DNA from: Talinum fruticosum
Lineage: Eukaryota; Streptophyta; Magnoliopsida; Caryophyllales; Talinaceae
Direction of reading: 5' to 3'
DNA: 64,000 nucleotides
NCBI GenBank assembly: GCA_021018815.1
Contig: JAITYX010000089.1
Coordinates: 1,860,001 to 1,924,000 of the forward strand
Of the stretch, positions 11,218 through 24,037 are shown piece by piece. A program made the position numbers and the translations under genes. Position 1 is the first letter of the stretch. Each line of letters begins with the position of its first letter. A model generated the notes under the pieces. It saw only the letters and a program-made list of their open reading frames with translations. It was not told where the DNA came from and ran no database searches.

Positions 11218-14200
11218 ATGGGATCCCTGTACAATTGCATTCTCTTCTGTTCAGTGTATTTGTTCGTCCTGTTGTTATTTTCTTGTGGTTGTGTTGGCCT
11301 GGAGGTTACCTACGATTCCAGGGCTCTTATGTTTGATGGCCAAAGGAAACTCATCATTGCTGGTGCTATCCATTACCCTCGTAGCACTCCTGAGGTATAT
11401 TATTATTTTCGACATCCATCATTCGTACAATATTTGAGTTTAAATTTCATCTTATGTAAATTATGATTTATTATACAGATGTGGCCGGATCTTATAAAAA
11501 AATCAAAGGAAGGAGGTCTCAATGCCATAGAGACATACATATTTTGGAATGCCCATGAGCCTATATACCGTCAGGTAATTCATTTATTTTGATCTAGGAA
11601 GATCCCATTATGTTATACTGTCATATGCTTTATTCACTAAACACATTGCTTCGGTTTCTGCTGAAATTTGCAGTACAATTTCCAAGGGAACTTGGACTTC
11701 ATAAGGTTCTTCAAGACCATCCAGAATGAGGGGCTTTATGCAATTTTGAGGATTGGCCCTTATGTCTGTGCTGAATGGGATTATGGGTATATATTATATA
11801 CAACTCGATCCTAATAAATTATTATACTCATTTTTAAAGCTTAATTTCCTGATCAAATCATTGCAGAGGCTTCCCAATGTGGCTGCACAATATGCCAGGG
11901 ATCAAATTTAGGACAAATAATGAAGTTTACAAGGTATTTCTTATATGTTACCGTGATTACGATTCTATATTCTTATCCATATATACAGGCAGTAACGTAA
12001 GTATTAGAAATTTTGAACCATGGAAGAATTTAACCACCTTTTATCGATAAAATTATATGTGTAAATTACATTATATGAATAAAAATCTCTCTAATTCAAT
12101 CATCTTATCTTATGTCAATCTCAACTTTTTTTTAATAACTTTGCTTTTGTTCTAAAGCATTTTTTCCTTTTTCTTGTTCAATATATACATCAGAAAGAGA
12201 TGCAGATATTTACCACATTGATTGTGGACATGGCCAAGAACGCCAGCCTCTTTGCCTCACAAGGCGGTCCTATCATCCTTGCTCAGGTAATTTAATAAAT
12301 AAACAATTCACTAATCACTAATTATACAGTAGATTATGAGCTTACTGTCTCTCTTCTTTTCCCTTCATTTTTTTGGTTAATAATATAGTCTTTGAAAGTC
12401 TGTTCCTGAAAAAAATAGATCGAAAACGAGTACGGAAATATCTACGACAAATATGGAGAACAAGGCAAGGAGTACATGAAATGGGCAGCTCAAATGGCTG
12501 TTAACCAGAAAATTGCTGAGCCCTGGATTATGTGCCAACAAAATGATGCCCCTCCTCCTATGGTAACTAAACTAAACTACTCCGTAATCATTTATTCAAG
12601 TTATCTAAGAAGACCGTCTTAAGAGAACTTATTGTGAAATATTAGTATCTATCACCTTTATCTGTATATAGTTTACTGTACATTACATCAGCAGTCTTAA
12701 AAATAACTTTTTGTGACGAGGCCTCTCTGAAGAATTTGCAATAATTGCTTATGTTTACCCTATATATGTAATTCATCTTCATTTTCAGATCAATACATGC
12801 AATGGTTACTATTGTGATGGGTTCACACCCACCAGAAAGGATGTTCCCAAAATGTTCACTGAGAATTGGTCTGGCTGGTAGGAGCCCCCTCCCCCTCTTT
12901 TTCCCGATAATTTTAATTTAAATTCCAATTTATACAAATATTAATAAACATTTAAGATGAATTTCTTTAGGTACAAACAATGGGGGCAAAGGACTCCACA
13001 CAGAACAACAGAAGACCTTGCTTACTCTGTTGCCCGTTTCTATCAGACTGGTGGTTCTTTGATGAACTACTACATGGTAGTTCCCGTTTTTCTTTTAAAT
13101 GCAATAATTTAATTTTACATGATTTTACAAAGCATTTTTATGATCAGACTATTGACTGATTAATTTTATGTAATTTGTGTTGATGATACAGTACCATGGT
13201 GGTACAGACTTTGGCAGGACTGCTGGACCTATGATGTCCACAACTTATGACTATGATGCTCCCCTTGATGAATATGGTGAGTGAGTATTCACAAAATCAA
13301 ATGGTTTTTGTCTTTGTAATTGAAGCTTTGCAATTTGGTAACAGTGATTAATATGGTGATGCATAATAAGGGAACTACAACCAGCCAAAATGGGGACACC
13401 TCAAGCAACTCCATGACACAATAATGTCTGTTGAGAAGACTCTCACTCTTGGTGATGTCAAGACCGAAAACCTTACTGCCAAAGTTGAGGTTCGTATATT
13501 TACGATCTTTCCCTTCTCCGTTGATAGTCGAATGAGTAGGCTGACTTGGAAATAAGTTGAAGGTTGAATCCAAGTGGCCACAAGTGCGCCTTTGAGTGAG
13601 GGCCATAGATTAGGTGCCACCCAATTGAACTCAAACCTCAATCAGTTGATAGCCTGATTAATTACAAAGGTGGTAATCTCTGCTGGTTTCGTTATCAATT
13701 AATCAGGCCACAATCTACTCAATGGGTGGGAACTCAACCTGCTTCCTAAGCAATGTAGACGACAAAAATGATGCCACTGTCAACTTTCAAGCCAAGACCT
13801 ACTTCGTTCCTGCATGGTCCGTTAGCATCCTCCCTGACTGCAACCAGGAAACCTACAACACTGCCAAGGTGACTAAACCAATATATCTTGGCTATAATTC
13901 CTTTTCATATACTTATTCTAATACTTTGTTCATATCATAATCATACGTTACCTGATGCTGATTCAAATTTTTATAGGTGAACGTCCAAACAACAGTGATG
14001 GTAGAAAAGGCGGAGGATTACAATCTTGATCAGGAACCCGAGCGATTGCAATGGTCGTGGAGAAGTGAGGCATTTAAGCACCTCAAGAACCCTGACACTC
14101 TCACAGATGTCATCAATGCCAACAAGCTTAGGGACCAAAAGGAGGTTGCCAATGACACTAGTGACTACTTATGGTACATAACTAGGTAAATAAAATCTCT

Positions 14201-15826
14201 TCCCACCAAATCAGGCTGGGTTTGTGACTCGATCTTCCTCTGTCTGGGTTTCGGGTTTCATTTGATGACAAGTTTTCTGGTTTTTTCTGACATTTGAATT
14301 TCTGGGAATCAATATAGTTTGACGGTGAATGATGGAGATATTCTTTTGGGACTACCCCTCTATCTCCAAGCCAACTCCAATGGCCATATCCTCCATGCTT
14401 TCGTTAATGGAAAATACATAGGTAACAAACCAATACTATGCACGGCAGTATAAATGAAATTGATGTGATTCGGAATCTGCAGTATGCTAATTAAGTAATT
14501 GTCTGACTGCGTATTATAAGTGAATATTGAATTTCAGGAACTCAGGATGGCTGGAAATTCACGTTCGAGCAGCCAATCAAGTTAATCAAAGGAGTCAACA
14601 GGATTGCCCTCCTCAGTGTCACTGTTGGATTTCCTGTGAGTCACTATATGTAATTGCAACCTTAGTTTATAAGTTATATTCATGATCATTTTCATGGGTG
14701 CCTCACGAGCATTAAGATCCACACTATGTTGTCAATGTCATTGCTGTTGTGGGGATTTTGACTTTTTTTCGATATTTACTTTCGTATTTTGATGGGGATA
14801 AAAGAACTATGGACCCTTCTTCGATGAGGAGCCACAGGGTGTGACAGGGCCAGTGGTGCTGTTCTCCAATGCCAGCTCCACGACCATTTCCAAGGACTTG
14901 TCCAACAACAAATGGACGTACAAGGTGGGGATCGAAGGCGAGGAAAGGAAATTCTTCACAGGAAAGATCGCCCAGAAGCAATGGCGAACTCAGGAGTTGA
15001 TTTTCAACAGGAGGTTCACCTGGTACAAAGCCACCTTCAAGTCCCCAGTTGGAACCGATCCAGTTGTGTTGGACTTCAATGGCTTAAGCAAGGGTCATGC
15101 CTGGGTCAATGGCAACAGCATTGGCCGTTACTGGGTTTCCAAACTGGCCCCTGCTGAGGGTTGCAGCGCTACTTGTGACTACCGCGGTAAATATTTTGCT
15201 GAAAAGTGTAACACTGGCTGTGGCAAGCCCACTCAAAGATGGTAAGTTCAAGATTATGCCGTGAGTGAGATTTAACTGGTAAAACTAAAACATACCCATA
15301 TCTATCTGACTATCTAACTCGAACTGCATGAAACATGCATATTTGAGGCTGATTTGAACTGAGACATCCGGATTTTGGCCCCTAACTCAGATTAATTTGA
15401 CATCGATTAAATAAACTTGAAATTTAATTTGTACAGGTACCATGTACCACGATCATTCTTGAGCGACTCAGGGAGAATACCCTGATTTTGTTTGAGGAGT
15501 TCGGGGGCAACCCATCGTTTGTGAGCCCACAGACATTGAGGCAAAGCAAGGTGTGTGCCCACGCATATGAAGGGAGCAACCTGAGCTTGAGCTGCCAACA
15601 AGGAAGGTCCATTTCCGAGGTCAAGTTTGTGAGCTTTGGGGACCCTCAGGGTGAATGTGGGCATTTCAAGAAGGGCACCTGCGAGTCCACCACTGCCTTA
15701 GCTGCCATCACCAGTGCCTGCATTCGAAAGCCCAGCTGCTCTTTTGCCGTCACTGAGCAAGTGCTTGGTCCCACTGGCTGCATGACCATGCCTAGGAGGC
15801 TTGCTGTTGAGGCCTTGTGTAATTAG
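11218..15826 (+). CDS. Beta-galactosidase, GH35, with C-terminal SUEL lectin domain
   Basis: Secreted or apoplastic exo-beta-galactosidase that removes terminal galactose from cell-wall polymers; most like the BGAL7/BGAL15 group. Sixteen exons: 11218-11394, 11479-11574, 11674-11786, 11867-11933, 12194-12286, 12419-12562, 12789-12877, 12971-13076, 13192-13276, 13371-13489, 13707-13868, 13977-14185, 14318-14421, 14538-14635, 14805-15241, 15437-15826, about 829 aa with one base restored. Seen: hydrophobic signal peptide (residues about 5-27), [14 protein letters not shown] at the mature start, the GH35 signature [15 protein letters not shown] with the proton-donor Glu, the nucleophile region TENWSGW, the beta-sandwich [13 protein letters not shown], and a Cys-rich Gal-lectin tail ([10 protein letters not shown] to [10 protein letters not shown]). 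The last exon has a frame break at the G-run 15471-15473 ([11 protein letters not shown] then [11 protein letters not shown]). The ATG follows a TATA box at the expected distance. Confidence 0.95.
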
Positions 15827-16786
15827 GAAGATGAGAGAAGGGGAATGCATGGTTGAGTAATATTCGGAAGCAAATTATATCATGCCCCTAAAAGCATAAG
15901 CTCCTGCTTACAGACCAATTATTCATGCACCGCAACAGAAATGTTCATGCATTCTACTGTTGTGCATGACCAATATGTCTGCACCACAGGTGCCATGGAA
16001 ACATTGTATAGGCGCTAATATTGGGAACTGTTATTGTTACTACGATCACCAAATGGATTAGTGTGTCCAAAATTTGATCCCTATATGTAAATTTAGGCTT
16101 GTACCAGTATATTATTCATTGCATTTCGTTAAATTTGATCTCTAATCAGTACTTGAACTTGCCCAGCAATCCACAACACCCCACCCCCACAACCCAAACA
16201 GAAAAATATCCATTTTTGTTTTTTAAAATGGCGTCCAAACAGAGGCCATAAAAGGGTCTCTCGGGGCCGAGTTTTCAAGTTGCATGTCCAAATCAAAGAG
16301 TGATAACTCGAGAATTACCAATCTTTATCAACTGGTTAGGAATGGACTGTCCAACTATTTACTGCAAAACATCTAACTAATAATATTAATACAAAAGAGA
16401 ATGGACGCAACTGCACCATTCATTAACACAAGAAACGACAACAGAGCCCCACCCCATGAAAAAGACAACAAAATACCATGCACAAATAAGGCATAATCAA
16501 AGCTAAATTACACTAATGATAAACTTAATACAACAACATGTAGAAGTTCCATAGAAATAAAATTGAAAGGAGAGTATTCTCAATTTCTCACACATACATA
16601 CAGACCAAAAACCCCCTCTCATTTCCTGTCCTTTCTACTTTATCCCTGTCTATTTCCGAGGAAGGCAAGGATAAGAGGAAATACCCACGGCAGCCTAACC
16701 AAAAAAAGGAGAGGGGAAAAGAGACAGGAAAATTTGAGGCCAACTCGCATATGTTGGACTTGATGCTCTGGAAGTCTTCAACTGCC
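15827..16786. other. Convergent 3' flanks of BGAL and RCF3
   Basis: No gene seen. Contains the BGAL 3' UTR and, on the other strand, the RCF3 3' UTR, which may reach about 16,400-16,500. Short open frames here are Lys/Arg/Phe-rich and resemble no protein. Confidence 0.6.
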
Positions 16787-19700
16787 TCAAGGTCCATCTT
16801 CTTGAACTAATCAAGCAATAAGACACAATTACAACCAAGGAAAACCCTTTCAATATGAAGCAACCCATTCCAAAGCCAGAAAGAGAGAAGAAACAGAGTG
16901 CATGAAAGTGGGTGGAGAGAGAAAGGGGGACGAGGTGGGGAGAGAAGGGAGACATACTGCTTAAGAAAAAGCCCTGAAGCAAGCTCTGGGCTCTCTCAGC
17001 CTGGTCAGGAGTGCCCGATATTCTGATGACTTTTTCGGTCACCTCTGGTCCATCTTCTACCAGAGTGACATTTGCTCCCGATAACTGCTCAGTTGATCAT
17101 TGTGCAATTAAGAGTTAAACTACTGAAGAAATTAAATGAAGACAAAAGGATCAAAGGAGACAAAGTAATTGCCGGATAGAATATAACCTCGCTTATTTGA
17201 GCAAGCTTGTTTTTGGATTTCCCAAGAAGTCTTGAAACTGCATATTCTGGTATCACAACTTCCAGAGTGCTCCTTGTGACCATTGGTATTGGTACTTGGA
17301 TCCTGGTACTGAGAAGTAACCGTGTAAATAAACCTAACTTTTTCAGTTTGAACTCCTTTTAGTTAAAAACAAAACCCAGAGATCTAGACCTGTTCAAGCT
17401 GGTTGGTGTATCTTCACGACGACTGCTGACGCTATCTTCACGACGATCACTTTCATTCTGTCTTGATGTCTCACTGCTTGACAATCCAGCATCCTACAAG
17501 AAAGAGAAAAGTGGATTATGTTTATTTTGTTAAAAACTAGATTATACATTGCCATTATCATAAATTATTCCTATGTCAACAAGATTTTCTGATGGGTTGG
17601 TTGGAACTAGTCTCTTATCTTGATGTGACAAAGGCCGAGTACACCTAGATCTCTCCACACACTAGCCTCAAACGCATTAGAAGGTGGATTTCCTGATGCA
17701 AAATTTACGGTTAAGAATCCAGCAAGCTAGAAAGCCAACAGTATATACACTTCAAGAACAGTACCCCACATTACAGACCTCTCTGCAAAAGGGGAGGGCA
17801 ACCTCTTCAAAACCCATGATTACACCGTAATTTACCAAATTTATACAGATCTTTTAAGAGCAATGAAGCAAAGATAGGACATGAAGTAATCTCTCAAAAA
17901 CGTGGAAAAGACCCTGCAAAGACTTCCACCTCCCCCCACCCCAAGCACTGCTTTCCCATGTCCATGTGCCTCTGCAACCTAGGCAAAGAGCAGCCTATGT
18001 TGCTTCTTCTTTTTTTGAGAAGGGGGATTGCTGTTCTAAATAATTTCGCTCTCATCATCAGGAGTTGCAGCAAAATTCGGTTCAAAAATAGAAACCGTCC
18101 TTAACCTTTATCCAGGTTCAAGTGACACATTAAGTATCAGATCTACTAGTAAACATGGCTATCCAAGCACCAATCTGCCCAATATAATCTTAATCTTCAT
18201 AAGTATAGGATTGGGACATAGATGAGGTGTTAAAAAGCAGCAGATAGGCTCTAGAGTTTACACTCAATGAAACATATTCACTAGCCTAATTACTACCCAT
18301 TGTTTCTTACTGATAACTTTGATTTGCTCTGATCTATATTTGAACGTAAATAAATGCATAAAAATGTAGGAATGTATGATCCTACTTACAAACAGCAAGT
18401 CCTGATAAATCCTAGTCTTCCATTGTATATTTATTTAGGATCATGAAGGACAAAATTAGAGGAAAGAATTTCATAGTACAATACCAGGCAACCAATACCT
18501 TAGAATGTTGCCCTGTTGTGACAGTCTGCACACTTTGAGATATTGCAGTAGGAGCTTCACCGGTCAATGATTCGTAGGCAGGAGCTCGATTGTTTGCGGT
18601 TTCTGTCCCAGGAGGCCCATTACCCACATAACCTGGAACTGAGTCAGATGGTGGTAGCATATCCCTTTGGAAGAACTCCCTGTATAAATAGCTTCTTAGT
18701 CTGGCAGTCACCTCAACAAGAGCTTCACGAGCTGCTTTTATCTCTCCTACAATCTGCAAATGGAAAAAGCTATCAACGATAAAGGAAACAACAATTCTTA
18801 CTGAAGATTGAACACAAAAGCCTTATAGACTGTTGAGGTTCTTTAGTAGGCACACATCTGTTGGGATTTCTAAAAAAAAAATAGCAGAACATTCAGCATC
18901 TCTGAGTATGTTTGGGGGGCCAGGGAGGGGGGTGCACAAATTCCCACTTCGTGGACAGCAGATAATAACATACCAAGTCCCCTATGGCCTATACATATCC
19001 CACATCAGAGCATACTCAACTTAGTCCAAGACTCAGGTACAGGTACCCAACAGAAGTACTCACGTGTCAGACTTGAACTTTTTCAGGAAATTTTTAAGGA
19101 TATGAATAAACACCAAAGCTACATGCATGCGGCAAAGAATATCGAACATACAAAAGCTGTAGTTCGATATACTTCAAGCTTTTTAAAATTATTTTTCTTG
19201 CACATTAAAAAACAAAGCCGCTAAGTATCAGATCAGGGCCTGATGTGGAGAGCAAAGAGACAGTGCGTGCATGCTGAAAGCAATGCTTCCCATTCATCGT
19301 AAAGCACAGAAAAGAGCTCTTACTGCATATAGCTGAAACATCAATGGACTGAAGAAACGTCCACAGATGTATATGCATACAGCATACCTGGACAAGCTCG
19401 TCCGTGCCAGATATGAAGGATGGAATTTTCTCTTTAGGAAGAATTTCTACATCTGCACCAGACAATTTCTTTATCTCAGACAACGATTCATCTCCGTCCA
19501 AGCATCCAATGTCACGGGAAGCAACAAGCAGCCTTGTAGTCACAATATTATCCTTGTCAGGAACTAAATCTACAATACGAGTCTGGATATGCAACAATGC
19601 TTCCTGAGCCGGAAATAGTTCATCATCAGGCCCCTAGACAAGTCAAAAGAAGCGAAAGTCGTCAATCTAAATCTTACAAAAAGAGATAATAGTTACCAAA

Positions 19701-22024
19701 ATAGTGTCACAGCCATATAAAAAAGCAGAAAACTCAGACAGTCAAGTAAAAACTAAGAGAGATGTGATATTCATAAAAATTAAACACAGCCACTACAAAC
19801 TAAATGAGCACTACCTCATCAGATGAGACGATGATTACGCATTCATCTGAACCATCAATAGGATCAGATACCTTAATATCCACACCAATCTCATTTTGAA
19901 GCAGATCCATGATACCATTGGACTCCCTACCACACTCTCAACCCTATCATTTGGACATAGTATCCGAAAAACAAGGTCTTCAAAAGAAGGTTGAGAATTT
20001 TCAGCACGTCCAGCAGCTTCAGACTCATATGTATAACCACCAGAGCGAGATGAATAGTGGTTGCTCCTGTTATTAGGAGAATTGGATGGTAATCGTGAAC
20101 CATAAGGAGCACCATCTAGAGATGACCTACGAGATGCATTATTCATGCGGGGGATGAAGTCATCTTCAATGTATCGATCCTCAGAGTGATATCGCCCCTG
20201 CAGATGGCTTCGATCTCGATGTTGGCTCTCTTTCAAGCGAGATGAGATAATAGCTATAGCACTCTTTACAGCATTTGCATCACCAACAACCTGTTGCATA
20301 AATACGGTTAGTTGTGCAACAAAAAGAATGTAGGAGCTGAAGCAAACATGCACAATGACAAAGCCTTATATGTAAAGCTCCTAACTTTGAAGGATAGGAA
20401 GGACAGGCTTCACAACCCAGATTATGAAGCATAAATAGTTCAACCATATGAACATTCCAAACATTCACACACCAAGGGGCTTTATACAATTACATTAATA
20501 CTGATGCAAATCATACACACTTGCAGAATAAACAAAGAACACTGACTACCAACATTTCTTCACCATGGAGGATCAAATACCATCATATACTCACAGAAAA
20601 TATGTTTAGCTTCATATCAAAACTGAGCAAGTTTCCTTCAAAATCACTAATGTGAAATCACCAAGTTCTCGTTCAGGTACGATTTAAGAGTAGACTAGGC
20701 ATGTCACAGCTTGTTTGCATTCATTAGTATCATCCTCATTTCTTTGGAAACGCCAACCAAGCTCCATCATTTATTTGTCAATTTTAATAACATTAATGGG
20801 ATGGTCTCATCGATAATTCTTTCGTTAGACTGGCCTCCTTTGTCGGAGTGCTTGAGACCAACCACCTTTTACTTAGTCTTTTATATGAGATAAGTCTCAT
20901 CCAAGATCAGATATTTTGACAAACTCAAAGTATTCCCAGTGCATAACCATGTTTAAGGAAATAATTGCACCTCCAGCAGAAGTAAAAAATGGCTAAATGC
21001 AATAAACCAATCATTGTTGTATGTTTTAAAGATTTATATTTTCATCGACAAAAGGGATGCATTAGTTAAGAGAGAGAGCTTTTTATGCCTGGCATGCAGC
21101 ATTGGGTCACAGATCAAAAACCCATAAGGCCATTATCCAAGTCTCCAACAAGCAGGTTACACACTCACATCACCATTCATCTCGATAAGGTTAATACAGA
21201 AATGCCTGTGCAAACCAAAGGCAAATTCCAAGCACTCAAACATGCATTGAAAAGACAATAACAAGGGTATGATTAGAAAAATGAAGATTAAACCTGAACA
21301 ATTTCCTCTCCCATCGATACACAACGAGGCAAGGTATGATCACGAGGGAGAATCCTTATTTGAGTCTTGGTCTCAATCCTCATTTGCTCAATAATCTTTC
21401 CTCCTTTTCCCAACAAACTCCCGACATGCATCCTTGACACCACCAGCCTAGTTACCACCCTCCCATTGTTGTTTCCACCACCACCGACCCCACTTCGGCC
21501 AGGACCGCCATAATCTCCTTCGTCCCCATAACCCTCACTCTCAAGAATCCTCTCATGAATCAAAAACAATGCCTCTTGAGCCGGTGAAAATGCCGGCATC
21601 CTCCCATCCGGGTCCCTCCTCCTGTTGTCCGAAATCTCAATAATCCTCTCCTCGTCTCCAGGCATGAGCTCATGTACATTGACCCATGCCCCAGTATGCT
21701 GCCTAATGGCCTTAATTATGCTCCCTGATTTCCCAATCACTCCCCCTGCCTTCATATCATGGCAGAGGATCCTGTAGCTGGTGGTTACAGAGGAGTCGGT
21801 GGTCTTTCCCCCATTCTCCCTCCCCCACTACCGCCCCCGCCCCCGCCCCCGCCACCACCACCGAATCCTCCGCCTCCGCCTCCACCGCCACCATGGTGGC
21901 GGCTGCTAGGGTAATGATGCGGGCTAGGGGCAGAGTTGTATCTGGGACGGGTCCTGGAAAAAGGTTCCGGTTCATAGTCTTGATGGTCATAGTAATAGCT
22001 CCTCTTAGATCTTGATCTGTCCAT
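16787..22024 (-). CDS. RCF3: RCF3 / HOS5 / SHINY1, five-KH RNA-binding protein (two frame breaks)
   Basis: Nuclear poly(C)-binding-type protein. The Arabidopsis orthologue represses stress genes, works with the CTD phosphatase CPL1/FRY2 and affects miRNA processing and splicing. Exons: 22024-21294, 20290-19815, 19633-19388, 18753-18499, 17493-17390, 17302-17188, 17084-16958, 16806-16787, about 691 aa. Seen: MDRSRSKRSYYYD start, Gly-rich stretch (about residues 45-72), KH1 (GGVIGKSGSIIKAIRQHTGA), KH2 (VGSLLGKGGKIIEQMRIET), KH3 (LVFRILCPNDRVESVVG), KH4 (TTRLLVASRDIGCLDG), a Ser/Arg linker, and KH5 (AVSRLLGKSKNKLAQISE). The last 20-nt exon supplies the conserved ending IQEDGP. Frame breaks at C-runs 21809-21813 (before KH1) and 19925-19927 (inside KH3); one base each restores KH sequence and all phases. 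KH3 and KH4 lack a clear GxxG loop, as expected for degenerate copies. Confidence 0.95.
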
Positions 22025-22542
22025 GAATTACCCACCTCAACTGGGGCCTTTCTTTTTGTGGGTCAGTCCCTTTATGTCCACAAAACAAAGTGTCCAATCC
22101 CTTTCAGTCAAGAGGGTTTCTGGGCAAATTTGGGTTCCTCAGTTCAGAAAGATTCAGATTGTCCTTTAAAAATCAGATCCCAGAAATCCAAAGGGTCGAA
22201 TAGTATCAGGCATTGGTGAGAAAAGGTCAATAAACGAAATCATTCAAAATAAATGAACAAATTCGAGAGATTCCCCAGCTGCTGCTGCTTCAACTGCATT
22301 TGAGAAGCTTGCGTTTTTCCGTCTGATGATTCGATCCCTTTGTCCGTCTTGCTCTTCTACGTCTCTCTCTGAGTCCAGTGGAAATATATATGAATGTGAG
22401 AAGATGGGTTTTGGGAGCTTGAAGAGAAGAAACCCTAGGAGAGAGAAAGAGAGCGAGAGTACGCCTGATCTAATGGGATGAGTGAGTGTATGTGAGTGTC
22501 CGTCACGATTTGCAGTGGAGTTCGTGTGAACTCAAATGTCGT

Positions 22543-22550
22543 TTATATAA
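22543..22550 (-). promoter_or_regulatory. Possible TATA element of RCF3
   Basis: TTATATAA (palindromic, so readable on the minus strand) about 520 bp upstream of the RCF3 ATG. It would imply a 5' leader of roughly 490 nt that is CT-rich on the transcript strand, a common arrangement in plant housekeeping genes. Confidence 0.4.
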
Positions 22551-24037
22551 GCCACAACCCCAGCGGTAATTCAAAAGGTTAAAATGAAAAAATTTCCAGA
22601 TATGCCCGAAAAGGAGGTAGATACGGCGTCGTCACACCAATTGTCACTCAACCAGAAAGGCTAATTTGGTCAATTTAGTTTTGTTTTTTTCCATTTCCAG
22701 CTAGTATTTTGGCTTAATTTTACTCTTGAATTCAAAATATATTCTGGGAAGAAATTAATGTTCATTATTACTGTAGTGCAGTATATACAATGGATATGAT
22801 TGATGTTATTTATAGTTCACAGTAACATGCCAGTGTTAATAGTTGCAACAGTGTGGAATTAATTCTCAACAACGAGCAACTTCCTTGATTTTTCTTACAA
22901 TATTGTCATAGTGCTCATAAATTCAAAACCGAGCAAAAAATTATGTTATTTATAGAATTTTTCATCAGAATGTTAAGATTTGGACAATTAATTATACCTA
23001 AATTCAAAACCGAGTTATTCATATCCAATAATTTATATCCAAATGACCTATATTTTTGTCACTAATTAAGATTCTAATGTATTCGGGCAATCAAATCCAT
23101 AATATTTATGATCTAAAATATTTCGAAAGTTAGATCACCAATTATTCGGACAACAAGGCATGAACGTCAAAAATCAGTATTTGGGTATTGTTACAAACAT
23201 TTTAATCAAAATTTCCAAAAGTTTGAATTACAAAGTTAACAATCAAATCCAAGCATTGGGTCATTTAGTTTTAGGTTTAATGGGTCGATTAAATTGTGAA
23301 ACACAATATTTATTCTTCGATTAAGTCAAACATGCAATATTTTGGAAACTATAACATAAAGGTTGAATATGATACGAATTATACGGATAATAATACAAAT
23401 CGATCAACAAACCCCCTAGTGTTACCCTTATCCCCCTTCTATTGATCCTCTTTTATAACTACTCCACATTTTGCTTATTCCATCAATAGATTACGGGTTT
23501 CAACCATCAACTTTTTAGTCTTTTAGTTAAGATAATTCTTGTATATAATATTAGAATCTTTTTAATTTAGATTTCATAAGTTTTGAATCTCAACAATCCC
23601 CGTATTTAATTATTGTGTAAGATGATAATACTCTTTAGAATAATTCCAGAAGACATTTTATACGATAGAGTGTAATAGAGTATATAATCTATCATAAATT
23701 TTTACTCGTTCACCCATTAGCTTAATTTTTAACTAAGTTGATTCTTTTAGTTAATACTCACCCCTTATTACTCACAAAAATTTAAAAAAAGGAGAAATAT
23801 ACACTACAGTCATAAATCATAAATAGAAACTCTTGCTCTAGTTACAATTTAAAATGGGTAGAAATCGATTATAAAAAATCAAAAATATGAAAAAGATAAA
23901 TATGCAATGTGTTGAAAGGGTAGAGAAAAAAAAAGACATTAGGTAGGAAGCGTATGAATCGAATAGCATCGATGGTGGTCGAAGGGATAACGTCATGAAA
24001 CCGAGAAAAGCATTGAACTTGGCCAGCCTCCATCACC
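22551..24037. other. AT-rich intergenic region between RCF3 and PTAC7
   Basis: No gene, tRNA or clear mobile element seen. The centre (about 22,700-23,900) is strongly AT-rich with no open frame of interest. It must hold the divergent promoters of both genes. Confidence 0.6.
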
